A stretch of 64,000 nt of DNA, from NCBI GenBank assembly GCA_029582155.1, contig CM055898.1, positions 26,357,245 through 26,421,244 on the forward strand. Direction: 5' to 3'. This document shows, piece after piece, positions 1 to 12,183 of this stretch. The translations under genes were made by a program, and so were the position numbers. Numbering within the stretch: the first letter of the stretch is position 1; the number at the start of each line of letters is the position of its first letter. Source of the DNA: Panopea generosa. Its lineage: Eukaryota > Mollusca > Bivalvia > Adapedonta > Hiatellidae. The notes beneath the pieces are model-generated. The model saw only the letters and a list, made by a program, of their open reading frames with translations, made no database searches and was not told where the DNA came from.

Positions 1-235
1 AGTTTTTTAGCTTGTCTGTTTGAAAAAAACGAAGAGCTATTGACATGACCCTGGTGTCGTCGTCTGCTGGATAAAGTTTTATGTTTAGCTCAGCCATTTC
101 TCTGTTTCTGAACAAACAACTCGTGTTACAGTGACTAAATTTCATAAACACATTCATATCATGATATACAAACAATGTATATAGCTAACTTACATAAATT
201 TCCATACTTTGGGCTCTAAACCTTTGGGTTAAACT

Positions 236-842
236 TTTTTATTGATTTTTTTTTTTCTAAAATAGTTTTATTTTTCAGTTATACTATTAATTCTGTAAGC
301 TGATCACCATCAACTTAAAAAAAAATTACATCACTGACCTTGACCTATTTAATGGACTTTCCTACCCGAGCCCAACCAAGACCCCCACCCTTCTGCCCAT
401 TTTTTTTCTTTTTTTCTTCAAATTTGTTTTGTATTTAATCAAATACTTTGCCCAATTTCAATTTTTGTAACTGACCAAAGACCCTCACTCCTACCCCCCC
501 TCCCTTCCCCCACACCCCATCCCTGCCCATATTTCATTTATTTTTTTTAAATTTGTTTTTGCATTAAGTCAAATACTCTGCCCCATTTCAACTTTGTTAA
601 CCACCGAAAGAACACCCCCCCCCCCTTCTCATCAATCCCCGATTTTTTTGTTTGTTTGTTGTTGTTTTTTTGTATTAAATCAAATACTCTGCCCCATTAC
701 AACTTTGTTACCTACCCAAAGACTCTTTTTGTTGATTTTTTTAAATCTGTTTTATTATTTTCAGTAATAGTATTGATTTTTTAAACTAATCACCATCAAG
801 TTTAAAAAGTTTTCTTCACTGACTTTGACCTACGTAATAGAT
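236..842. repeat. Direct-repeat pair flanking degenerate T/C-rich tandem repeats
   Basis: A block of about 115 bp near 240-355 recurs near 722-842. Both copies contain a T-rich start, a 'cagt.ata.tattaat/gatt' stretch, 'atcaccatcaa' and 'cactgac.ttgacctac/att'. Between them lie about three diverged units of 110-150 bp, each with 'aaatactctgcccca' and a run of C or T. No open frame or transposon ends were found. The layout could be an old tandem duplication or a small element with internal repeats. Confidence 0.6.
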
Positions 843-1996
843 TTAGGAAAAAGATGAGTGTCTGCAACCGCTTACGGTGCTCTTGTTTATTTTCTCTGGT
901 AGTTCATTTTTTGAAAAATTAAAAATAATATGTTCAGAAAATATTTTTGTTTGAGCCACAGGTTACTCAAGAAAAAAAGTGCCTTCCGCCACCCCATATC
1001 TGAAACTTTATATTTAAGAAAAACATGTACAGTAGAAATTCATTACTTCGAATACCATATTTCGATTTATCAGGAGTCTACTTTTGTGCAACTTTTTACC
1101 GTTACCCCACCCACTTAATAAATCGTTGAGAATATAATGTGTACATGTAAATACCTATATTTGTTGTTTTATACTCAAAATAATATGTTGTTAGATTTAC
1201 ACATAATATAAACTTTGTTTATATTGATGTGTATTGTGGAATTATCTTAAATCGTGGTAAATTGAACTGTTTACATACGTCATTTTCTTCTACGCAGACA
1301 TTTGTTTTCCTTGTGAAGGCTAATTGTCTATTTGCCCAGTGAGTGAACATTGTAATTTTTAAAGTGTGATATAAAAGATAAATAAAATGATTTTTTAATT
1401 TTTATTTTGATGAATATCAAATAAATAGAATATGTAACAGAAAAAAAACACAGGTTATTTACAAGCAATGGTTACAACAACTTTACAAATAAAAAATAAG
1501 TCGAAAAAATAGAACAAATGTCTTCTAAAACATCACCAAAAGAAGAAGCGGCATTGTTTGCCTAATTAGCGTGTGTCTCACTTGTGTTTGTATCATTACA
1601 ATTTGATGACACAATTACCTTACCTGCCAGGACAGACACAGGAGTTAATTAATATAGAAATAGAAGGGGGAAAAACGGGACCGAACTTCAAATTTGAGAT
1701 AACCAATATTTCGAAATATAAGAGTTTGAGTTAGCGAGTATCAACTGTAATTAACATATGTTTTAATAAGCTTTGCTAAGTACAGTATATGTGAATATTT
1801 CTGCATGACAAAAAAAATCTTGTACACCTAATCTCATATTTTTCCCTTGTGGAAATGTTTGTGAAAGTCAAATATAAGCACCATGTTTTAATACTACATG
1901 TATGTACAAATCAGTCCCAGCCGAGGTGAGAATTTTTTGTTTTCATATTATATTTAACATGACACAGTAAAGTATAATAAACATTATTTTGTACAG
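843..1996. other. AT-rich non-coding stretch upstream of the first visible IAP exon
   Basis: No frame here shows a BIR-like Cys/His pattern, a splice-bounded coding exon or a transposon terminus. If the IAP gene starts further left, this is intron. If ATG 2011 is the start, part of it would be promoter and 5' untranslated sequence. Confidence 0.4.
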
Positions 1997-4900
1997 GTCT
2001 CATAACCATTATGCCTGATCAAGCATTGACGTGGATACTTGATGATGAAGAACAACCAAGTAATAGAACAGGTAAAGAAATGCAACTGGACTTACATTTA
2101 TGAGTCAAGATGTTTACATGTCTTCAGTTTTGGCATTTAACTCTGTTTCTCAGAAACTGTCCAGTCAAATTTGATGCACATGTACTTTAGTGTGAAAATT
2201 GTTTTTGTATTTGGCTCTGTTTCATTCTTGCTCCATAGTGTTAAATGATTTTGTGTTTGGCCCTGTTTTATTCTTGCTCCATGATTGTGAAAAGTTACTT
2301 TTTGTGTTTGGCTCTGTTTCATTTTTGCTCCATGGTGTGAAATGTTATGTTTTTATGTTTGGCTCTGTTTCATTCTTGCTCCATTGTTGTGAAAAAGTAA
2401 GTTTTTGTATTTGGCTCTGTTTCATTCTTGCTCCATGGTTGTGAAATGTTACGTTTTTGTGTTTGGCTGTTTCATTCTTGCTCCATGGTTGTGAAATGTT
2501 ATGTTTTTGTGTTTGGCTCTGTTTCATTTTTTCTCCATGGTTGTGAAATGTTACGTTTTTGTGTTTGGCTCTGTTTCATTCTTGCTCCATGGTTGTGAAA
2601 TGTTATGTTTTTGTGTTTGGCTCTGTTTCATTTTTGCTCCATGGTTGTGAAATGTTATGTTTTTGTGTTTGGCTCTGTTTCAGTCTTGCTCCATTGTTGT
2701 GAAAAAGTATGTTTTTATATTTGGCTCTGTTTCATTCTTGCTCTATGGTTGTGAAAAGTTACGTTTTTGTATTTGGCTCTGTTTCATTCTTGCTCCATAG
2801 TGTTAAATGATTTTGTGTTTGGCCCTGTTTTATTCTTGCTCCATGGTTGTGAAAAGTTACGTTTTTGTGTTTGGCTCTGTTTCATTTTTGCTCCATGGTG
2901 TGAAATGTTATGTTTTTATGTTTGGCTCTGTTTCATTCTTGCTCCATGGTTGTGAAATGTTATGTTTTTGTGTTTGGTTCTGTTTCATTCTTGCTCCATG
3001 GTTGTGAAATGTTATGTTTTTGTGTTTGGCTCTGTTTCATTTTTGCTCCATGGTTGTGAAATGTTATGTTTTTGTGTTTGGCTCTGTTTCATTCTTGCTC
3101 CATGGTTGTGAAATGTTATGTTTTTGTGTTTGGCTCTGTTTCATTTTTGCTCCATGGTTGTGAAATGTTACGTTTTTATGTTTGGCTCTGTTTCATTCTT
3201 GCTCCATGGTTGTGAAATGTTACGTTTTTGTGTTTGGCTCTGTTTCATTCTTGCTCCATGGTTGTGAAATGTTATGTTTTTGTGTTTGGCTCTTGTTTCA
3301 TTTTTGCTCCATGGTTGTGAAATGTTATGTTTTTGTGTTTGGCTCTGTTTCATTCTTGCTCAATTGTTGTGAAAAAGTATGTTTTTGTATTTGGCTCTGT
3401 TTCATTCTTGCTCCATGGTTGTGAAATGTTATGTTTTTGTGTTTGGCTCTGTTTCATTTTTGCTCCATGGTTGTGAAATGTTACGTTTTTGTGTTTGGCT
3501 CTGTTTCATTCTTGCTCCATGGTTGTGAAATGTTACGTTTTTGTGTTTGGCTCTGTTTCATTCTTGCTCCATGGTTGTGAAATGTTACGTTATTGTATTT
3601 GGCTCTGTTTCATTCTTGCTCCATGGTTGTGAAATGTTATGTTTTTGTGTTTGGCTTTGTTTCATTTTTGCTCCAGCGTTTTAAAAAGTTATGTTTTTGT
3701 ATTTGGCTGTTTCACTCTTGCTCCAGGGTTGTAAAATGAATAGTTCTACTCGAAAGCTTGTCCTCCATAGAAATTTATTTGGCTTACAGGTACATAGTTT
3801 CATGTTTTATTGTTTTGCTATGTGTTTTATATACTGTTTGACCAGGATCAACCAAATGGGTAAAAATGCTAAAAGTCATGCACAATTGAAATAACAAAGG
3901 CTGCCAATCAAACAAGTTGATAATCCAGTCAGTGATTAATATTGGTTTCTTTGTCACCATTGTCATAAGACAAGCTGATTGTCTCTAAGTTAAATCTACA
4001 TTGTATTCACTAGGACAAATAATGTCAAGTGGCCAGTTGTTGGAGCGATAGTTGCTCTTGTATTATGTCAATTATTTCAGATGACCTGCATGTAGTTCTG
4101 TTTATTTGAAACAATGAACCATAATGATTCTTCTTGATTATCATAAAGCCTACAAATAATAAATGTTTACATTTAGCTGTTTTGTGGATACTGTTTCACC
4201 TTAGCATAAAGTTTTCATTTATATTTTTCCCCTTTAAATATGAGGCATTTATATAACTACCACTGAAATGCCATTATGATAATGTTGTATTTTTCCTGTT
4301 GATATGATTCATAATTAGTTAGTCAATAGACAAATTATATAATATGATGTTGCATCTGTATTTGATTGGATTAGTCTTCTTGATATTCTCACTTTGCCAT
4401 ATTAAAAGTGATATGGAGACCTTTATGTTGGTAAAAGATGATATTTCACAAAATTTACATAATATACATGTACCTTCACTACATCTATACCAGATGAGTA
4501 AAGCAGCATCATCCTAATCTTGTTGTTTATAACACCGTAACCACCTTTTCTGATTTTACTACTGCAGCTGCTAGCCGCCCTCCCTCCTCCACAACATCTG
4601 TATCAAGTCGGGCTCAAACTTCATCAGCTGCTGCAACAACCCAGTCTGTAACAACCTCTACAGGATCAGTAGCTGCCAGCCAGGCTAGAACTGCTACAAC
4701 TGCTGCAACAAGTCAGGCCAGAACTGCTACAACAGCTGCAACAAGTCAGACCAGAACTGCTACAACAGCTGCAACAAGTCAGGCCAGAACTGCTACAACA
4801 GCTGCAACAAGTCGGGCTAGAACTGCTACAACATCTGCAACAAGTCAGACTAAAACAGCTGCTACTAGTACACCGGCTGTCACAACGACAACAGCATCGG

Positions 4901-7900
4901 CTGTCAGCGGTGCCAGTTCCATCACGTCAAGTGTCAGCACAGCATCCATTACTGCAGTTGCTGGCAGCCTCCAAGGTGAAGAGGGGGGGTCAAGTAGTGG
5001 AGTAAATGCTTCTGCTGCCACAAACAAGAAGGGTAAATCTTAGTGCAAACAGAATTGTTTTAAATGTTGGGATCAATAACTTTTGCAGTACAAAACTTAT
5101 GCTGTCACTGAAAGTGATTCGTCACTTTATTGGGTACATAGAAATGATAAATATAAAATAGATATCTGACAGGATTAAGTAGGTTACTTTGAGGTTAGTA
5201 AATGTAAATCTTCCATGGAAGATATAAGCAGAATCAGACAAAAACAGACAATATTAGCTGAAGTCCCAGTAATTCTTGAAGGATCTGTATTGTTCAAGCA
5301 TATATACAATGTAGAGGATCTTACAATCATGTACATATTCATTTAATATTTAATTTATTAAACGAGTTGACAAAAATTATCGTGCAAGGCTCTTGCAGAG
5401 CATAATATCATGTTGTCAACCACTTCAATAAAGTTAACAATTAATGAGTTTGAATATCAGAATATTTTTATAACACAATTCAGAAAAATAGTACATAATA
5501 TTATCCATGTATATTCATAATTTTTATATTAAGGATTCTAGATTAGGAATGGAAATGTCATCCTGACATATTGGATGAGCGCTACAATTGTACAAAATGG
5601 GTTATAAATAAAGTCTATTGTATGACTTCTGCATGGTAATTGTAATTCATATTTTTTAGCTCACCTGAGCCCAAGGCTCACAGGTGAGTTTTTGTGATCG
5701 CCTGGTGTCAGTTGTCTGTCGTCAGTCAGTTGTCGTCCGTCGTCTGTCGTCGGTCATTAACTTTTAGCTTCTAACAACTTTTCCTCTGAAACCACTGGAC
5801 CAATTTTGATATAACTTCACAGAAATGTTCCTTGGGTGATCCTCTACCAAGATTGTTCAAGCCATCTTGATTCATCAAAAAACATGGCTGCCAGGGGGCG
5901 AGGCAAGTTTAATTAGTAAAAACTTAAAAAATCTTCTTGTCAGAAACTACTGGCTAGATTTTGAAATAATTTCACAGAAATGTTCCTTGGGTGACCCTCT
6001 AAAAAGTTTGTTTAAGCCATCTTGATTCGTCAAAAAACATGGCGGCCAGGGTGTGGAGTTAGTTTACTATATAAGCTATAGTCAAAACTTAAAAAAATCT
6101 TCTTGTCAGAAACCACCAGATTGATTTTAAAACAATTTCGCAGAAATGTTCCTTGGGTGACCCTTTACCAAGTTTGTTCAAGCTGTTGTGATATGTTAAA
6201 AAACATTACTGCCACAGTGAGGTGCTAGTTTAATATATAGACAGCTATAGTAAAAACTTCAAAAGCCTTCTTGACAGAATCTACTGACCTGATTTCGATG
6301 TTATTTCACTGACATTTACCATGGGTGAACCTCTACCAAGTTTGAACTCTTCTACGCATCTGTTACATCTTCAAATCAAATCCAAATTCTAACTACTTGC
6401 CCATCTCGTCTTTCTGGAATTTTGAGTGTACATGTATTATATAATCTACTTAAGTTGGGTGACTCAAGGTCAGTCAGGTGAGCAATATAGGGCCATCTTG
6501 GCCCTCTTGTTTGATTTCATGAAAGAAGAAATGCTAAAAATTATCCAGATTCCAATATAAGGATTTTGTTTCCTTACATGTTTACTTTATAGCCATCCTG
6601 ATAATCAAATAGTAAACTCTTTGGAAAAAAAATAAGAAATTTTTTTTATTTCATCCTTACAGCTGATACATCTCAACCACAAACGTCTACTGGAAAGAAA
6701 AAAAATGGACGTGGAAAAAAAGGAAAAGGAAAACCTCCCACAGTTGCTGCTTCACTTTTGGAAGATGCAGCACCTAGTGATCTTGGTATGCTCCTTTCTG
6801 TCATTTTACTTTTAGATATTTAAGGTCTGTGCCTCAAATACATCAAAAGATGAAACGTGTGTATATATTAATTTTTTTTTTTTTTAAAAATACTCTTATC
6901 ATAATCGCGTCATTTTATTTAATAAGGGATAAAAAGCAGTGATAGTTTGCAGGATACAACATATAAATCAGTAGTAATTGATCGTGCATTATTTAGTGGT
7001 TTAATAAAGACAACTTGACGATGGATTTTAGTCCGTGATGGTACTGCATTGATGCATATTTATGCGATAGTATGCAAAACATTGGATTAATCAGTAGTGA
7101 ATTAATTACAGGAGAAAAAGATATTTTCTATTATTTTTAATATTATCCATTTGTGAAATTTCCGGATGACATCATTATATTTTAAGAGGGATAACTATTA
7201 TTGATGATGGAGGACCTACTTGTAAGTCCATTTCTGGGCTGGTACTGTTGTAATTCAAAATAAATTTGAAAAAATTAAAGATATATGATCAAAGTAAACA
7301 AGAGTCTGAAAAAAAATGTTTCTCAAAAGACATTGAGCCTGTGAGTGTAACGAACGATAACTGCTGAAGTTTGACAAAATAGACGGCATCCATGGCCTTT
7401 GGACAAAGTTTAGTTTTAAAAATGGTTTTTATTTACGGGAAAAAAAATAAGATTTAAGTTGTAAACACCTAATTTGAAATATGTCTAGTAAATCCAGCAA
7501 CGGTGTATTTGTGTAATTATAATGGCACTCGACACGAGTGTGTGACCTGATTTGTAACTCCATATTCTGTGGCACAGAGGTCAGCTCAGCATAAATCAAA
7601 GAGGATTTCATTTTTTACAGATAAATGATTGCATTTTGAATGCAAAGTGAAAACAATGCTTCACATTAGAGCACATTGGGTCTTTAATGTAAACTTAAAA
7701 ACAAAAGGCCGGCAAAATAAAAAATATCTCTTAAGAAAATATTGTAAATTTATACATCAGGACTTCTGATGATAATATACACGTAATATGATTCATCCTA
7801 CATTGTTGTGAAGACTTATATATACACTTATATACAGTATTATGCTCTACAGATGACATGGACATCTAGTCAACAAATACACTTTTAGGTATTTTAATCA

Positions 7901-8441
7901 TCTATACAAAATATGTTAATAAAGATATAAAGAAACAGTCATGTATTATTTCATAGCATAGCTAAATAATTTAATCTAATCCATCATTGTATTTTACCAG
8001 GGTTCCTTTTAAGACGTCAACTAAATATATAATTTACGTCATATATTTTTAACATTGCGTTATAGATGATTTAAACATCATAAAATGCATGAATTTTATA
8101 CCAGCCCTAGAGTGAGATAGAAATAAGCCCTGTAAAAATCAGATATTCTTATCTGGCATACAAGAAATGAATTTGTGGAATTGAAGTAACATTTCATATG
8201 CTGGTATTGCTAATTTGAAACTGTTGAAATGATTTTACTTTCAGACACCCAATCACTAAAGGAAGAGAATGAGAAGCTCCGTGAGATGCAGACTTGTAAG
8301 ATTTGTATGGAGAGACCCGTGAATACGACCTTTTTACCTTGTGGCCATCTCGTCTGTTGCGAACAGTGTGCTCCCCGGCTAGCCAAATGTCCAATATGCA
8401 GAGTTAGAATAAAGGGAACAGTGAAGACTTTTATGTCTTAA
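1997..8441 (+). CDS. IAP-type RING E3 ubiquitin ligase, 3' part of gene (BIRC2/3/7-like)
   Basis: Four coding exons can be joined: 1997-2071, 4568-5032, 6663-6785 and 8245-8441. Each internal exon has AG/GT borders and every junction has phase 1. Exon one enters with two codon bases already used, so an earlier exon is likely, although an in-frame ATG lies at 2011. Exon two encodes about 155 residues, mostly Ala, Thr and Ser. Exon three is Lys/Gly rich. The last exon encodes a coil-like lead (SLKEENEKLREMQ), then a C3HC4 RING (CKIC, PCGH, CCEQC, CPIC) and the terminus IKGTVKTFMS. That RING and tail are the hallmark of IAP proteins, which ubiquitinate caspases, signalling partners and themselves. 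No BIR domain lies in the window; BIR exons, if present, are to the left. Intron one holds a 52-bp satellite and intron two a Helitron-like repeat. The Ala/Thr linker is unusual for an IAP, so a BIR-less RING protein is the alternative. Confidence 0.85.
2190..3738. repeat. 52-bp tandem satellite in IAP intron
   Basis: About 29-30 head-to-tail copies of a 52-bp unit. The unit can be recognised by 'tttggctctgtttcattc', 'ttgctccatggttgtgaa' and 'atgttatgtttttgtg'. Some units are 50-53 bp or carry shared variants, such as 'catagtgtt' in place of 'catggttgt'. That variant recurs about 562 bp apart (2234 and 2796) with the same neighbouring units, which indicates a higher-order repeat of about eleven units. 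The unit length is not a multiple of three, so the short frames seen here are by-products. The array ends in an eroded copy near 3700-3738. Confidence 0.95.
3739..4567. other. Rest of IAP intron one, no feature seen
   Basis: AT-rich intron sequence after the 52-bp array. It ends in an ordinary polypyrimidine/AG acceptor ('tactactgcag'). No second coding frame, SINE promoter or terminal inverted repeat was recognised. Confidence 0.5.
4684..4848 (+). repeat. In-frame 33-bp coding repeat (11 residues x 5)
   Basis: Five consecutive 33-bp units encode (A/T)RTATT(A/S)ATS(Q/R) inside the second visible IAP exon. The period is a whole number of codons and all copies stay open. Most differences between copies are at codon position three or are Ala/Thr/Ser exchanges. 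The result is a low-complexity, Thr/Ser-rich linker with regularly spaced Arg. Copy number probably varies between individuals. Confidence 0.9.
5655..6511. mobile_element. Hairpin-capped non-autonomous element (Helitron-like)
   Basis: The left end holds an inverted repeat (CTCACCTGAGCC, caa, GGCT, CACAGGTGAG). A short GTC/GTT-rich run (tgtcgtcagtcag...) follows. The interior has three to four diverged units of about 155-170 bp, each starting near 'cagaaatgttccttgggtga' and containing 'catggcggccagg'. The right end holds a short hairpin (GGGCCATCTTGGCCC) followed by 'tcttgttt'. There are no transposase-like frames. The plan of hairpin, simple repeat, tandem core and hairpin resembles the bivalve pearl and other Helitron-associated elements; that assignment is inferred. 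It lies inside IAP intron two. Confidence 0.6.
6786..8244. other. IAP intron three, no feature seen
   Basis: AT-rich intron between the Lys/Gly-rich exon (donor 'cttg|gtatgc') and the RING exon (acceptor 'ttactttcag|ac'). No coding frame or mobile-element terminus was recognised. Confidence 0.5.
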
Positions 8442-8734
8442 AGCTCCCATTCTGGAAAGGTTCGGCAGATTGTTGAGTAAATCTAGACATACAAGCGTGT
8501 TTACTTTGAGTGATTGGTCTGTAAATTTTTTTTTTTATTGTTTTAATTGCTTACAGCAAACATGTTTGTATTGGATAGTTTTATTCAAGATCTGTTGGGG
8601 TCATTAATATGAATTTTTGTATTTCATGCTGTATTTGCACCACTATGCATACTGTTCACATGCTTACTTTAAGATGAAAATTTTGAAAATTTAAACACCT
8701 TGCAAACATGATTAGGTCTGTATAGTGTATAGTG

Positions 8735-8920
8735 TGGTCTTTCATTGCCGAGGTGTCTAAGGTTCAGCCTCAAGATCACTTACCTCTCACCGCTAAAGTT
8801 GTGGGTTCAAGTCCTGCTTGCTCCCTAAAATTTTATGTGGGACAGTTTGCCAGTTGTCACTTGTGAAAGATGATGGTATTACTCAGATTCATTCTGAGCT
8901 CTTCCTTCACCAATAAAACT
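8735..8920 (+). mobile_element. tRNA-derived SINE copy
   Basis: An A-box-like segment ('gaggtgtctaaggttc') is followed about 50 bp later by a B box (GTGGGTTCAAGTCC), the two parts of an internal RNA polymerase III promoter. After the B box come 'ctgcttgctccc' and then a body containing 'gacagtttgccagttg'. This body matches the 90-bp satellite at 16651-19368 in the same order. It lies about 300 bp past the IAP stop codon, so it may sit in that gene's 3' UTR. Confidence 0.7.
8912..8917 (+). terminator. Possible polyadenylation signal for the IAP gene
   Basis: AATAAA about 470 bp downstream of the IAP stop codon. It falls at the edge of a SINE and such hexamers are common in AT-rich DNA, so this is only a candidate. 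Confidence 0.25.
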
Positions 8921-11900
8921 GGAAATACCATATATAATGTGCAAAATACAACATAAAATACTGATTTTGTATCTCCTCCGAACCACTGGGACGTGCACGA
9001 CGTGGAGGGGGCACAGTATCTCCTCAACATGAAACATTATGTTTTGTTGTACACTAAAAACCAAATTTTCAACCCTAAATCAACATATTAGATAACTTTA
9101 CATGCTCTAAACCATTCAAATAAACCCAAGTACATGCAAACGAAATGCATTCAAAGCACGCCGACAGCAAATGAAATGTGGATGGAGCAAAGATATTTCA
9201 CATCAAGTATCAAACAATATTTTATTTATAAATAAGATTAACTGTGTAGTATTTAGCAGTGTTTTTCAGTATTATTATTAAACGGTTTTAATAATTCATT
9301 TTGGCAATTATATCGTAAAGCAGCAAATGTATATACAAAAAAGTGTTTAAAAGGTGCAGCAAACTGTGAGTGTGCTTTTTAACATCCACCTTGTAGTAGA
9401 TGCATAAGTTTACATAACTAATAGGTGCCCAAATTTGACTCTTCCAGCAGTGGCTATATGAAGGAGCTTATTTATGGAACAATTAACCTTCTAATTTTGT
9501 ATGGCTTATTTCACTGTTAAAATAATGTGCAGAGATTATTCACCTCCTGCAAATTTGAAACGCACGTGTAGTTGATACGTAAATTTATCTCAAGGTACTA
9601 ATGAAGATTAATTAACAGACAAAAACAACAAATTGTCAAAACTGTGTTAATTACTTAAACAACATGTATCGCATAGACAATTTTAGTTATCGGTCCATGA
9701 AACTGCTTGATTTTTATAAAAAACATCAAATTTGGCCTTTTCAAGGACAAATACATATTTCATGTTCCAAGGAATGTTGAGATATTGTGATTAATTATAC
9801 TCTGGACGCCATGGTGAGCTTACTGAATGTTGAATTAACAATGAATGAACGGAGCGAACGCTGTGAGGCGTATTAAAGTTTAGTGTAATGCATTCAGAAA
9901 TGCACTTTACTTCAATTGTAAGTGAATAATTGGGTTTGTTACATTGCATTTATTTAAGTGCATGTGATCATGTACACACATTTGAGTGCAAATGGAGTGC
10001 ATTTATAGGGTACTTGAATGGTTAAGGGCATGTGAGCAATAGGAGCATGCTGACTAGCACCAGTGAGATGGCCCAAAGAAGTGGAGAGATTGGTGGGAAT
10101 TTCAAATTAAAGATGAATGGAAAAGAGAGGGAGAATGAGTTTTTTCCCCCCTTGTACAAATGACATCCTATGAATAGACGACCCTTAAAAAAAACCTAAG
10201 TCAGATATTTACCTGTATGGGCCAAAAGTGCAGGTGACTTTAGATAAATTGGTTGTAGAACAGGTGATTGCAGATTGGCAAGTTTTCCTTGAAACTTGGA
10301 TGTAAAATTAATCCTTGATTTGTAAATGTATCTTCAAGTCTCCAATATAAAATATGTGTTAATGTATAGTTTCTATTAATATTATACTGTTTTTAAGTTT
10401 ATGTTGATAATATTAAAAATGATGAATACTGAAAGTGCCGCAGACTATGATGATGATAGTGAATACTATGTTGGTTATAATGTTGTCTCAGCATGTGGGA
10501 TAAAAAAGATGATTATGTTGATGATGATGATGATGATAATGAATACTATGTTGGTTATAATGTTGTCTCAGCATGTGGGATAAAAAAGATGATTATGTTG
10601 ATGATGATGATGATGATGATGACTATTATTTTGATTGTAATGAAAATAATGGATATTATTAGATGATGTTGGGGATTATTATGATTTTAATGTTAATGCT
10701 GAATATAAGGATGTATTTAGTGTTGAAACTGCTTGTGAGACAAAACTAATCAAACATAAACTGAAGTTAAGTCTCGGGGGTTGCATTGTTTAGACAAATT
10801 ATTTTAGTAATTCTTTCATAGCTTCACTTTGTTAAATACTGCTCTAAGCTCCAAGCTCATGTGTTTTAAAGGCATTATTTATACAGTAGTATTTTCTTTT
10901 CATAAACATCATTTACTGCTTAAGAGAACAGTTACAGTTGATGATAAAGGTCACCGTTACAACTTGGTGGAAACTTTGATGCATTTTACTCGCATGTTTA
11001 TCTGTCTGTAATTCATCTTACTTGTTATAAATCAGCTCATTTTGTCTACATATTGATGATATGTATTGTAAAAGAACTTTATCCATTGACTGTTCATTAT
11101 CAAAAGTCATTTTAAGGCACTTTATTACTTAAATTTTGTCATATTTATCTGAGAAAGCAGACAGCCTGTTTTCAGTTTGCAATTTTGCAGTTTTCAATTT
11201 ATAACGTTATTTATTCTTGGAACATTGTAAGTCAATGTATGTAATTATTTGGTAATTATTCGGTACAGGAAACCATCGGATGTTTTCTCCCTTACCGACA
11301 AAATCTTGTTAGTCTCCCAACTGACTTTGTCAGTAACTAACGGTTACTTGTCGGGTGTCAAACAAATATGTTTGGTCCCTACAAAAATCTGTCAGTTGTT
11401 TGGGATTCGGACAATTCCTTGTTCAATTGATATCTGTGCATATTGTCTTACAGTGATGACATACGCATACATGTCTTTTGGGCTTCGAAACTAAAAGTTT
11501 AGCCACAAACTGACACAGGGCTAGTTCTTCTGGGCAAGAAAGGATTGTCCGCAAAGTTGCCAGTTAATAAGAGTTATGGATATGTTTAAATCGGTCAAAG
11601 TCACTATCAGTATTCATTCTTGTAGATAGCAATTCATTTTTACATTTATTGTATGTTTTATTAAATTTTTTTCCAGTGTTGTTTCTTAGGTAGAAAAGCA
11701 GTTGATAGCAGATGTGTGTCAAACATGTCTTTAATATTTTTCTAGTATGTAATATATATTGGGAATAAACCCTAATTGTGATGTGACTTTTGAGGCTGTG
11801 TATATGTAAAAGCGACATAAATATTTGTTTACACAGTAAATTGTTCGGTAATTGGGTTAAAACAAAGTTTCTTTTTAGCTATTTAACATTTAATATTTAC

Positions 11901-12183
11901 TTGCCTGTTTGGCTTATGTCAGATTGGATTGAAATTGGGAAAGCCAGAATTCGCTACCGTAGAGCATTTAAGGTATAACTATTTTTTTCTGTATTAACTA
12001 ACTTACTTTAATGGATTAAGGGCTTGAGGGCATGTACTATAGCTACTCACGCTATAATAAGTATTGAGGCCTTTTACTCTTGCTCTATCTTTATAGTATG
12101 GAAGCATTCATACCATATCTACAAAAAAACAAGCAAAGAAAAACTTATTGCAATAAACAAAAACAAACTTGGGGCACACGAAA
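8921..12183. other. Intergenic AT-rich DNA with weak fold-back
   Basis: No gene was recognised. Sequence near 9108-9160 ('aaccattcaaataaaccc', 'gcattcaaagcac') has a partial inverted match near 9960-10025, which could be the ends of an eroded fold-back element. Trinucleotide-rich DNA at 10440-10640 is listed separately. Short frames at 10829-11978 have no recognisable domain. Confidence 0.4.
10461..10622. repeat. 80-bp tandem duplication with (GAT)n
   Basis: The segment starting 'gaatactatgttggttata' occurs at 10461 and again at 10541, nearly identical. Each copy ends in a run of GAT triplets. The recent duplication appears seeded by the GAT microsatellite. The frame crossing it is not a credible gene. 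Confidence 0.85.

Noticed and set aside
2199..3424. Short hydrophobic frames (FGSVSFLLH... type) as membrane peptides
   Set aside because: They are readings of the 52-bp array. The period is not a multiple of three, so the frame changes every unit.
4845..5027. - strand frame opposite the Ala/Thr exon
   Set aside because: Antisense by-product of a GC-richer repetitive exon; the + strand has agreeing splice borders and phase.
8229..8441. RING frame starting at ATG 8229 as an independent small gene
   Set aside because: The ATG lies in the intron polypyrimidine tract before a good acceptor; the exon starts at 8245 and joins in phase with 6663-6785.
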